A program made the translations under genes and the position numbers. A DNA stretch of 64,000 nt from Atriophallophorus winterbourni (Eukaryota; Platyhelminthes; Trematoda; Plagiorchiida; Microphallidae): positions 124,001 to 188,000 of the forward strand of contig JACCGJ010000626.1 of NCBI GenBank assembly GCA_013407085.1, read 5' to 3'. Below, piece by piece: positions 21,950 through 31,539 of this stretch. A model generated the notes under the pieces. That model was not told the origin of the DNA, did no database searches, and saw only the letters and a list, made by a program, of their open reading frames with translations. Position 1 is the stretch's first letter, and every line of letters begins with the position of its first letter.

Positions 21950-22066
21950 CTTTGGAGTATAACTGTCGGTTTTACTTTCTGGGCAACGTGACAGTATCTT
22001 AACCTACGTACAGTCTTTAACTGTGCGACATTTTCGCTGGAATCAGGCTTGGGATTTCATTCATAC
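21950..22066 (+). repeat. SINE-like repeat, decayed fragment
   Basis: Matches the GGGCAACNTGACAGTATCTTA to GGCTTGGGATTTCAT portion. Part of the duplicated block (also at 39715-39835). Confidence 0.5.
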
Positions 22067-22069
22067 CGG

Positions 22070-22870
22070 CATGTATTTTGGTTGAAGAAAATCGAAGCTT
22101 CCTTCGGCTACCTCGAGCAGTATAACTTGAAGCTGATATGCCAAGATTGGCTATCATGTAAAAGTGACGGTGTTACAGAAGAAGTCCCCAAGTTAGCTAT
22201 GTGACTTCAATTATAGTGTCGGGTCGGTACGGCAACAAAGCAAACAGCGAATACCAACAGTCAAAGCAAAGGAAGCATTAAACCAATTACAGATTATAAC
22301 TCACTACCATTCAGACCTACAGAACAGGTAAATCTTTAGATTCTTCGGCGAGAAGCGGTACATGTGATATGAGTTCACCTATTGTGGAGAGTGCTAGGTT
22401 GTCATCTTTAATACATTTTAAGTCTGAGTATGACGGCGATCTGGAATAGGCTAATTTCCTCAAATGTGCAACCGGGTGGGATTCCAACTAAAATTACATC
22501 CTTTGAGCCAATCAAAGGAGTGCACACGAACACATTCTGTCGCGTAGTCTGAGATGTATAGCGGCTTAGGGATCTAGAGCTCAATGCCGTTGGCAATTAC
22601 ATTACAAATAGTGTACAGAAGTACTGCACAATCGCATATAATCTTAGGGACGGAGAAACAATCTTACAATGGATGGAATCAGACACAAAACAGCACATTA
22701 AATGGAAGCAAAACAGATTATCACCACATGGAAGGCACGCTTTGAAAGGGTAAAAAGGGTTTCTACTGAGTGACAATATTATCAAAAACAGACATTTCAA
22801 GAATGCATGAATAACTTGAATAAATAAACAAATATGAAGAATTCAAACATACTTTCGTAATCAGATACAC
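22070..22870. other. Snurportin intron between the first two exons
   Basis: No recognised repeat or exon. The whole stretch recurs at 39840-40640 with scattered substitutions and one small insertion of about 13 bp in the second copy (near 40490-40505). Confidence 0.4.
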
Positions 22871-22881
22871 TAAAATCTTAC

Positions 22882-23298
22882 TTTTGCAGCCCTAACCATG
22901 ACATGACGCCCTTTGGGACAAATTTTCATCAAATAATCTTGCTCGATTGTAGGAGGCAAGAAAAGAAACCATTCACCGAGCATCAAGTGCATCGAGAACG
23001 ATCGCCAACTATGACCACAGTATCCCTTGGGTTTAGATACAACATTATTATGGTGCGTTTCAGAACATTTTTTATCGCTGGTCGGAGACAGATTTCGGTT
23101 TTCATCAAACTTTTGCTGCTTCTTATTTTTGCGAATAATTTTTTCCAATTCCAGACGCCATCTTCTTTCTTGATCAATAGACCGTCCTTCATTTTTATAA
23201 CACACGCGGTGGGAAGTTTTTGTCTGGCCAGGTCCAGCATCCTGTGGCAGTAGACAATCTAATTGAACTGCAAGCTGTTCGATTTCACTCGTATCCAT
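22882..23298 (-). CDS. SNUPN: Snurportin-1, first coding exon with ATG (copy 1)
   Basis: ATG at 23296-23298, 139 codons, donor GTAAGA, phase 0. The N-terminal half holds an importin-beta-binding-like region (SHRVCYKN, then a basic QERRWRLELEK and RKNKKQQK stretch). The end, HLMLGEWFLFLPPTIEQDYL then KICPKGRHVMVRAAK, corresponds to the conserved start of the cap-binding domain (QLMLSEWL, VCPVGKRALIVAS in human). The next exon continues in phase at 21130. A second, almost identical copy lies at 40651-41067. Confidence 0.82.
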
Positions 23299-23419
23299 AG
23301 AGCGTATTCAGCAGGGAATATAACTAGGCCAATGCTGAAATGTAAAACCACAAAAGCAAATAACAAAGTTTGAAATGATTATTAATATCGACATAAAAGT
23401 TCTTCAAAGGTTGCTAACA

Positions 23420-23562
23420 ACATGGAGTCTCACTACCATTTCCTGTTATTTTTTCTTCCTCATATGGCTATGCCTGGGAAACCTGACAGTATCGCACGTG
23501 CAGTCTCTGACTGTGCGGCACTTTGCATGGATCAGGCTTCTGCTTTCATACAATACCATACC
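23420..23562 (+). repeat. SINE-like repeat fragment
   Basis: CAGTCTCTGACTGTGCGGCAC and CAGGCTTCTGCTTTCATAC blocks with an ATACC tail. The 5' half is missing. Confidence 0.65.
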
Positions 23563-23629
23563 AAAAACATGGTGGATATTTCCAAAATCATTCACATCAC
23601 AGAGATCGGAAATGCCGACAATACATGCA

Positions 23630-23653
23630 ATATATATATATATATATATATAT
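23630..23653. repeat. (AT)n microsatellite
   Basis: About 24 bp of alternating A and T. The counterpart in the duplicated block (near 41669) is much shorter. Confidence 0.9.
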
Positions 23654-23659
23654 TCACAC

Positions 23660-24140
23660 ATACATAGATACAGACAGGTATACCTTATTATATACAGTCA
23701 CAATAAATATGATCTACAAGGAAGTTGAAAAGATGTACACTTAAAAACTGTGAGTGCCGATTAGCGTCGATGTGTTGTCGCTTGACTTTTAAAACCACAT
23801 CTATATGAGCGTAACAATCTAGATCAATATTTCGCACGGTCAAAATTAAGGTGAAGTAACTGGAGTGGTAAACAGTCACAAAGACGAAGTCCGCTGTTAA
23901 TTGTCAGAAAACTAACACCGCTGCTTTCCAAAACCGAGCACCTGGGCTGACAATAGCAAGCGTGCTCTTCCGGTCAAATGTGAGCCGAACATATTGAGCA
24001 TGAGTTAAACAGCATTCGCTAGAGAAATTAACTATCATCATCGTTGGAGATGTGTCGCCAAATTGTTACGATGGATGAATCGTCGATGTTGCAGCAGAGA
24101 CAGTCGTTGCGTTCAATATATCTATGCGTTGTTCTTAACC
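23660..24140. other. Intergenic, no recognised feature
   Basis: The first 150 bp or so belong to the duplicated block. Beyond that no gene or repeat was recognised. Confidence 0.35.
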
Positions 24141-24149
24141 CAACAGTCA

Positions 24150-24403
24150 GGTTTGGTATGAAAGCACAAGCCTGATCCATGCAAAGTGCCGCACAGTCAG
24201 AGACTGCACGTGGGCTAAGATACTGCCAGGTTGCCCAGGCCTAGACAGATATGACAAAATAAATAGAAAGAAAATAGAAATGGTAGTGAGACTCCAGCGT
24301 GTTTCAGCATGCAGCTCACTACCGTTGGTCAATCAATTTAGCACGGTGTCGGCCGCACACTACATAAGTGCTGCACGATTGCACATCCGTGCACATCATC
24401 TTC
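24150..24403 (-). repeat. SINE-like repeat, near full length
   Basis: One of the best-preserved copies, from GTATGAAAGCACAAGCCTG to GCACGATTGCACATCCGTG. Confidence 0.8.
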
Positions 24404-24469
24404 ATCATCACAGACAGCATTACATCGGTAGCACGTACCGAATGCTTAATTGCCACACAAACACGAAAA

Positions 24470-26435
24470 AGTAAAATCCTAAAAGATGGGGAAGGGTGGG
24501 ACTTAAATAGCTACGGATTTTATAGAAGAGTAAGCACAAACAAACTGGGAAGAGGTGCATACACCTCGAATGGAACATGCATTCAATGAAGTTTCGTGAA
24601 CGGGTAGAGCGAAATCAGCACGGCAGCTTCCTTGCGGCTTTCACTGTCATGGATCATAACAAGCTTTTCTTGTCACTCCGCTTGATAACATACAATGTTA
24701 AGCAAACACTCCAACAAGATGCTTAATGCAAGACCGCCATTGAACACGGTATTGGGATATATGTTGAAGCGTAATTAGCCATTGCGATAGCTGATCGCGT
24801 CGCAAAAACAATCCGTTTCGGAAGTCGGTGGTCCGGCATCCGTAAAACGTGACCCAACCAGCGTAACCTATGCAGGTTGATCTGATTCTCTATATCAACA
24901 TGACTACCGAACAACTTATTTCGGGGAGCATCGGTGCGTATGCGATTGTAACAGCTAACTCCAAAAATGTTGCGGAGACATCGGTTGTCAAATACTTGGA
25001 GACGCTGAATGTGTTCATTTACGTAAGGTCCAGGATTCGCACCCATACAGTAACACAGCCATAAGTGTCGCTCTATAGACTCTACCCTTGAGCAACAGAG
25101 AGTCCTTCCTGGCGCCAGAGGTGACCTAGGTTGCGGAATGCTACGGTTGCTTTAGAAATGCGTGCAGAAACCTCGTCATCTAACAACGCAGAATTATTGA
25201 TACAACTAACGAGATACGTAAAACGATCAACAATTTCAAGCACATGATTGTCAAGTAATAAAGTGCTGTTTCATAAGTTGATGTCCTGCAGCAGAACACT
25301 GCACTTAGAGAGTGCAAAACGCATTCCAAATGCGGACACAATACTAGCCAGCTTGTTCAGTATCGCCTGTGCATCTGTGTACGAGTCGAAGAGCAGAACT
25401 ATAACATCAGCATAGTCCAAGTCGAGAAGCTTGCCGCCTGGCATTATGTGAACTCCGCAAGCTGGTGCTTTTTCTTTGCATAATTCCATCTTGGCATCAA
25501 TTACAAAATTAAACAAAAACGGAGAAATCGGACATCCTTGTCGGACGCCACTTTTGGTGGAATTTGGGTGAGTTCGTTGTAAACCTTAACGCATTTGGTT
25601 GCATGAGCATAAAGTGCACGTAGTATGTTGACATACATTTGCGGAACGCCTTTACACAGCAAGGTGTCAAACAGGACATTTCGATCGACTGAATCAAATG
25701 CTCCTTTGAAGTCTAAAAAGATGGCTATTTTCGGCTGTCAATAAGTGTGCCGCAGTCCTAACATCCGTCAAATAGTAAAAATGTGGTCGACACAGCCTTT
25801 GCCAGACCGGAAGCCAGCCTGATACTCTTGGGTCTGTGATTCCCTATGCGATGTTAATCTTGGAGCGTTAATAATCACGTAATGATGGAAGTGAGAGTTA
25901 TCCCACACCTTTTTTAAACATAGGTATGACAACCGATTTACCCCAACTCTGAGGTACAGGTTCTGACAATCACACCTCACGGAAGAGATCGCCTAATGTA
26001 CTGATTAGGACTTGGCAACCTTCTTTGAACAAAACAGGCGGTATGTCATCGGGGCCAGCAGCTTTTAATCGTTTCATGGATTCGATACATGCTTTAATTT
26101 TTAAATCATTAAGGGGATATACGCTAACAGACCAAGGATCACACTGCTTCAAATAAGGGAATGATTCTGTTACAGGCGACCAGCTGAATTGTTCTTCAAA
26201 ATGTTCAGACCAGCGTGAGAGGCGGCGATTCTTATTAGTGATACGAGTACCGTCTATTTCAGCGATAGTCTCACTCACTCCATTTTTCGTAGGCCCCGTC
26301 GATCGAATAAGTTGGAAGCGTTTTCGCACGTTACCCGCACTATTTGCTATTTCCATTTGTTCCACCTTATTTAGCCACCACTTTTCTCTGTCTAGTCTTA
26401 AGCTCCGTTTAAGTTCATTCTTCACGCGTCTACGA
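24470..26435 (-). pseudogene. RTE-type LINE, degenerate copy 1 (RT to 3' UTR)
   Basis: Read on the - strand from 26425 down. The thumb and finger regions read LKRSLRLDREKWWLNKVEQM and KACIESMKRLKAAGPDDIPP. Broken palm pieces follow, then LLDLDYADVIVLLFDSYTD at 25271-25516, and a C-terminus NRCLRNIFGVSCYNRIR and LRWLGHVLRMPDHRLPKR at 24723-25046. The catalytic YADD is YADV, and several frameshifts break the frame. The 3' UTR ends near 24470. Confidence 0.8.
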
Positions 26436-26439
26436 TCTC

Positions 26440-26812
26440 AATAGTCAATAATCAATAGTTTTATTGTGGTAATAAAGCTGATAGCTTGTAAGAAACCACT
26501 GGGTGGTGTGTACAGAGGGTCGCACAAAGCGTGCTAAAAAGCATACATGATGAGAGAAAAAACGGAGGCAAATGGGCCTTATAACGGGCTATGTTCTCGT
26601 ATAGCATACACCTTGATTGGACATTTGTGGCTTTTTATAGGGAGAAGTGTCAGCCCAAGACACATTTCCACCACGTCCTCTAGTGCATGACGGACTTGCG
26701 GACGGTTGCTTTGGCGTGAGCAACGTTGATCCTTGTAAGCTGGGGAGAAAAGACTGGAAAAAGTGTTAGTCGCTAGGTGAGTGGTATATAAGTATAGTGG
26801 GGTATGTATGTA
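26440..26812 (-). mobile_element. CR1-like LINE 3' end fragment
   Basis: On the - strand its high-coordinate side is unrecognised sequence and its low-coordinate end reads CCACAATAAAACTATTG followed by ATTGACTATTG. That resembles the AATAAACCATTGAACCATT end of LINE-B, so it is read as a 5'-truncated LINE insertion ending at 26440. The same fragment is at 44750-45124. Confidence 0.5.
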
Positions 26813-26816
26813 TGTA

Positions 26817-26940
26817 TGTATGAAAGCACAAACCTGATCCAGGCAAAGTGCCGTACAGTCAGAGACTGCACGTGGGCTAAGATACTGTCAGGTTGCCCAG
26901 GCCTAGACAGATATGAGAAAGAAAATAGAAATTGTAGTGA
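26817..26940 (-). repeat. SINE-like repeat, truncated
   Basis: Starts after a (GTAT)n run at 26806-26822 and breaks off at AATTGTAGTGA, where RTE sequence begins abruptly. The counterpart at 45127-45352 is full length, so this end is a recombination or deletion junction. Confidence 0.7.
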
Positions 26941-28020
26941 CGCCACTAGTAGTGTGGAATTTGGGAGAAAGTTCGTTGTAAACCTTAACGCATCCGGATG
27001 TATGTGCATGAAGTGCACGTAGTATGTTGACGTACTTTTGCGGAACGCCTTTGCACAGCAAGGTCTTAAACCGGACATTTCGATCGACTGAATCAAATGC
27101 TCCTTTGAAGTCTAAAAAGATGGCTATTGTCGGCTGTCAATAGGTGTGTCGCAGTTCTAATATTTGTCGAAGAGTAAAAATGTGGTCGACAGTCTCTGCC
27201 AGGCCGGAAGCCAGCTTGCTGCTCACGGGTCTGTGATTCCCTATGCGATGTTAATCTTCGAAGACATATGGACGCTAATAATCTCGTAATGATGGGAGTG
27301 AGACTTATCCCACGGTGATTAGAGCATGAGTTTCGCACACCTTTTTTAAATATAGGTATGATAACTGATTCGCCCCAACTCGGAGGGACGGATTCTGACA
27401 TCCACACTTCACGGAAGAGATCTCCTAATGTGCTGATTAGTACTTGGCCACCTTCTTTGAACAAAACAGGCGGTATGTCATCGGGGCCAGCAGCTTTTAA
27501 TCGTTTCATGGATTCGATACATGCTTTAATTTCTAAATCATTAGGGGGATCTACGCTAACAGGCCAAGGATCACACTGCCTCAAATGAGGGAATGATTCT
27601 GTTGTAGGCGACCAGCTGAATTGTTCTTCAAAATGTTCGGCCCAGCGTGACAGGCGGCGATTCTTATTAGTGATAAGAGTACCGTCTAATTCCGCTATAG
27701 TCTCACTCACTCCTTGTTTCTTAGGCCCAGTCGATCGAATAAGTTGGAAGAGTTTTCGCACGTTACCCGCATTATTTGCTATTTCCATTTCTTCGACCTT
27801 ATTTAGCCACCACCTTTCTCTGCCTAGTCTTGAGCTCCGTTTAAGTTCATTCCTCACGCGTCTACGCTCTGTCTTGTGTCCAGGACCATGAGGTATTTCG
27901 CGTCGCTGGTGAAGAATTTCTATAGAGCGCTGTGAAATCCAGTGGGACTTTTGGTTTGGTTGTGCAGTCTCACAGGCTGTTATTGCGGCGACTCGCATAA
28001 TCCCTGCTATTTTGTTCCAC
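26941..28020 (-). pseudogene. RTE-type LINE copy 2, reverse transcriptase part
   Basis: The frame at 27093-27998 reads RVAAITACETAQPNQKSHWI, AAGPDDIPPVLFKEGGQ, SWGESVIIPIFKKGVRNS and EQQAGFRPGRD. A small deletion near 27195 then shifts the frame. The remainder down to 26941 (palm start) ends at the SINE junction, so the YADD motif and everything 3' of it are lost. It continues upstream into the endonuclease at 28023-28943. Confidence 0.8.
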
Positions 28021-28022
28021 CT

Positions 28023-28943
28023 TTAATCGGTAGTTGCATACTGGGCAACTGGGAGTGAGTTACTCAAGGTGGTCCTATAAATGTCTTGAACTGCAGGCTG
28101 AAAGAATTTTTCGACAGCAATGCGTTTCCCATTCGAGGGCTTCGCACCGGAGAAATTTAACGAGAACCTACATCGCACAAGTGCATGATCTGAATCTACG
28201 CAGGTATTCCAAAAAGAGCGGCAGTCCTCAATGCAACCTCTCCAGCGAGCACTTATGGCGATATGGTCGATTTTGGCCGAAGGTTGGCTTCCATCCGGCG
28301 AGCGCCATGTGGCACATTGACATCTTTTGTGGCGAAAGGAGGTGCTGCTAATGAATAATCGAGATTGTGCACAGAATTGTATAAACCGTTCACCATTATC
28401 TGTGCGTTGGCTTTCAAGACCGAACATGCCACCTAATTGTGATTCAGATGTATCTAAGCGACCTAGTCTGGCATTCATATCTCCTGCTAAGACAACAATA
28501 TCGGAGCTTTTTGCACGTCGCAAAAAAGCATAAAGATCGTCGTAAAAGGCGTTCTTCTCGTCGTCGGAATTGGTGTTAGTTGGAGCGTAAGTTGCTACAA
28601 TAAACAAGCATCTCTGATCAGAAGATTTTGAGTTTGGTCTAATATTAGTGGCTAGTCTAACTGCGCACATCCTGCTATTACAAGGAATCCAATCGATTAG
28701 ACAGGATTCGGCGCGCAAATTCAGCACTATACCAACACCCGCCTGTCCTGAAAGGGCAGCTACAGAATCACCAGAGCAGCGCAAAAAGTAACGAGTTGAA
28801 AGGTTTGGGGCAGTAAGTTCGATAATTATAGACGGATCATATAAGCGCGTTTCCGATAAACAGCAAACATCAATAGATAGACTATCTAAGGTAAGAGCCA
28901 GTGCAGCTTGCTGGCCTATTTGTCTCAGAGTCCTGACATTCAT
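28023..28943 (-). CDS. RTE-type LINE copy 2, apurinic-like endonuclease domain
   Basis: Open frame of 306 codons with the family hallmarks: MNVRTLRQIGQQ start, VCCLSETRL (catalytic Glu), VLAGDMNARLG (Asp/Asn), KIDHIAISARWR, and VDSDHALVRC (SDH motif at the end). It nicks target DNA for target-primed reverse transcription. Upstream residues in the same frame extend beyond the first Met. The next frame (27998 down) is the RT, separated by a short break. The element is not mobile because its RT is truncated. Confidence 0.85.
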   Translation of the reverse strand: MNVRTLRQIGQQAALALTLDSLSIDVCCLSETRLYDPSIIIELTAPNLSTRYFLRCSGDSVAALSGQAGVGIVLNLRAESCLIDWIPCNSRMCAVRLATNIRPNSKSSDQRCLFIVATYAPTNTNSDDEKNAFYDDLYAFLRRAKSSDIVVLAGDMNARLGRLDTSESQLGGMFGLESQRTDNGERFIQFCAQSRLFISSTSFRHKRCQCATWRSPDGSQPSAKIDHIAISARWRGCIEDCRSFWNTCVDSDHALVRCRFSLNFSGAKPSNGKRIAVEKFFQPAVQDIYRTTLSNSLPVAQYATTD

Positions 28944-29780
28944 GGCTCCTATGCGAGCAGAGGTCCGTGGTTTAAGAAAGTGATCTGTAGATTCGCGAAC
29001 AGAAAATGTTCCAACATGTTCAGCGCGGTCTTTTCTAAAGCTGGGATTGACAGACGGAGAGTTGTTAAGAGTGGATGGGGGAGGGGAAGGGTCGGAAACA
29101 GTTTGAAGAACAGAGCCAGCAGTAGCTTGTTTTCGCTTACCCGCCCTGCTGTATGCCTATTTTATATAGGCAAGTTGAACAATCACAGCAATGATCTTCA
29201 GAAATGACTGTCCCGGTTGTCATTTCGATCCGATTTGTCAGTCGATTTCGTGCCAACCGGTACACTTCAAGCCCTCGCCACGAAAGGCTCGTTTAACCGA
29301 CATTGACGAATTTTATATTGTTCGATTGCGACTGACGTTGTCCATCTTCTCATACTCCCGAAGATGTCGCTCAAACCGTTCGAATGCAATCCTTCGGAAA
29401 TCCGCAATATTACGAGTTCGCCATTGTCGTTATCAGTGTTTTCGGCGTTTTATTCTCTTGTGTTTTATCGTAGGGTGGAGTTATGCGTATTATCCCAAAG
29501 CTAGTGGTTAACCCTCTCTTGACTAATGCACTTCCCACCTTCACGCTTATATTCCGACATGACTTTTACCTGTTTCACCTGCCATAGTAAAACCGACTTG
29601 TTTCCAAAATCGGTTTCCTCTTGCAGATACAATTCAAAGTGATACACTCCGTGCCTTGTGACCGCCAGTCAATGATAGACACATTTTCGAACGAAACATT
29701 CTCTGAAGTAAGCTCGAATGCTGATTTAGCTTCCGTTTTTTGCGTGTTTCGTTTACCCTTTTTCATCGTCCAGGGATGAG
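28944..29780 (-). other. RTE-type LINE leader (5' region, copy b)
   Basis: Directly upstream of the RTE endonuclease frame. Bases 29160-29780 are the inverted match of 12685-13320. A CCTATATAAAATAGG segment at about 29156-29171 could be a TATA-like element or chance. A small frame with NVSIIDWRSQGTE is conserved between the copies. Confidence 0.55.
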
Positions 29781-29784
29781 ATCA

Positions 29785-30690
29785 TTCAACCGTTTTCTCA
29801 GCATTTACGTGTACACTATTCGTAAAAGAATTTACGCGTCCCAACTGTATTTTTCACAAACAAGTAGAACTACTATATGGGTGCGTGTGGTTTGTGCAAC
29901 ACAATATATGGGTCATGTGTCGCTGTTTTAGTGCTTCGCTAGGAATCGCTATGTGATTCCGTTTGGTTAAAACATGGTTCTTTGTGCGAACTTTCATCGT
30001 ACTATTCCTACCCCTGCTGATTGCAAACCCGTCATGATTGAAATGCATGCAAATATGAATTTTCTTCGTGGCCAGAAATCACTTTGTGATTCTGTATTTG
30101 AACATCGTGGTTCTTTGTAAGAACCCTATTTAACAGTGGCATACAAGTATAACCATATTTACCATTTAACCACTGTTTTAAGGCTCATTAAACCTAATCT
30201 TACTGTCTCCACCCGATGAAGGCAAACAGCCCGAAACCGGTAGTGGTGTGTAAGGGATGGGGATGTGTGCATCACAATACATTACATCATCAACATTTAA
30301 GCAACATTCGTACCGTGCGTGCGTATTACTTTGAGCTCTTGCTTATCAGGATATATTGTTCTTACACGTACCTAGACGTAATAGACCTTCTGTGGATCCT
30401 TTTTGAAGTCGGCTTTCAGAATATACATCTCTCGTGGCGGTATTCGGTAATACGTGCAATTTCAAATTTTTCCGTGATCTTTCCATATCGGATCTGCGAC
30501 TGTAACGCTGTTTTTAATCTTCGAGTCGAAGCGATTAGCGTTATCGGAAGGCGGAAATTCTCCTACATCGACTGGGGATATTCTCAACAGCCTGCGATCA
30601 ACTCCAGAAGCGTATAGCTGAATTGAATTCTGATTTTGCTCTCATTCGTGATCGCCACATTTTGTCTCACTTACGCTATTCGCAATCGAT
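29785..30690. other. No recognised gene
   Basis: One + frame of 133 codons at 30216-30617 lacks any motif I know. The rest is AT-rich and unassigned. Confidence 0.35.
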
Positions 30691-30696
30691 CGATCA

Positions 30697-30825
30697 GCTA
30701 AACCACTGCTTGTGCGCACACCACTGAACTGTGCTGGAAACTATTCAGACCGGATGATCCCGAAATGGGGTCTACCGATCCAGCATTTGCCAACATGTTG
30801 ACTAAAGCAGGTGTTACGTTCTTGA
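30697..30825 (-). pseudogene. Fragment of Mag-like Ty3/Gypsy gag
   Basis: Nearly identical over about 125 bp to 36297-36411, the N-terminal Gag of the element at 34555-36449 (reading MLANAGSVDPISG and LNSFQHSSVVCAQAVV). Only this piece is present. Confidence 0.7.
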
Positions 30826-30829
30826 TATG

Positions 30830-31188
30830 GAGCTAATAATGCACCCGGATATGCTTCCCACGATATTGCCCAACCGACTATTCAGAGAGAAGACCAAGGC
30901 TTCAAAGAAGTTCGCATAGCAGCTCACTTCCAATAATAACTCATCCATATATATAGGCTGAGAATGTGAAAGGAAATGACCTTGGAAAATAGCACATTAA
31001 AACTGTGTCAAGGACTCGATGGACCAATCAGAATAAAGGGCGAATATGATCAAATTATAAACGTTATGATCAAATTATAATCATTTTTTCCGCGCCAAAT
31101 AATTCAAATCCATGTTGACATAGTGTCAATATAGAGTCGTAATATCTTCAAAGATATTGAGTTTTTAGGGAAAATAAACGTCTTTTCT
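30830..31188. other. AT-rich region, no gene
   Basis: Contains a short tandem repeat with ATGATCAAATTATAA twice, about 20 bp apart (31045-31084). No other feature is supported. Confidence 0.35.
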
Positions 31189-31539
31189 CTAGTTCAGTTC
31201 AGTTCAGTTGCACAGGACAGTAAGTGGCGAACGAGCCAATCGAGCGTCCAGAATTTCTTTCGGTGGAAAGCTGCAGAGAAGCAACCACCACTGCCAAAGC
31301 GTTTATTCTTATTGTGGTTTGGATATCCTCGACGATCGCGATGCCAAGGGATTATCCGGGTTGTATTTAGGAAGCACCACGTAATGAATGATGCTGGAAA
31401 GATAAAAATACATTTCTCCTCACCAGTACGGTGAGAGGTCAGCTAAAGAAGAGTTGTGTATTAAACAAACAGAACTTTAGCATTTACTTACTTACCAAAC
31501 AACGATAAAAATGGTGAACAACCTAATCTTGCATAAAAA

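Noticed and set aside
22903..23253. Open frame of 116 codons on the + strand, repeated at 40672-41022
   Set aside because: It is antisense to the snurportin ATG exon, which has recognisable family motifs and correct splice phase; its conservation follows from the duplication.
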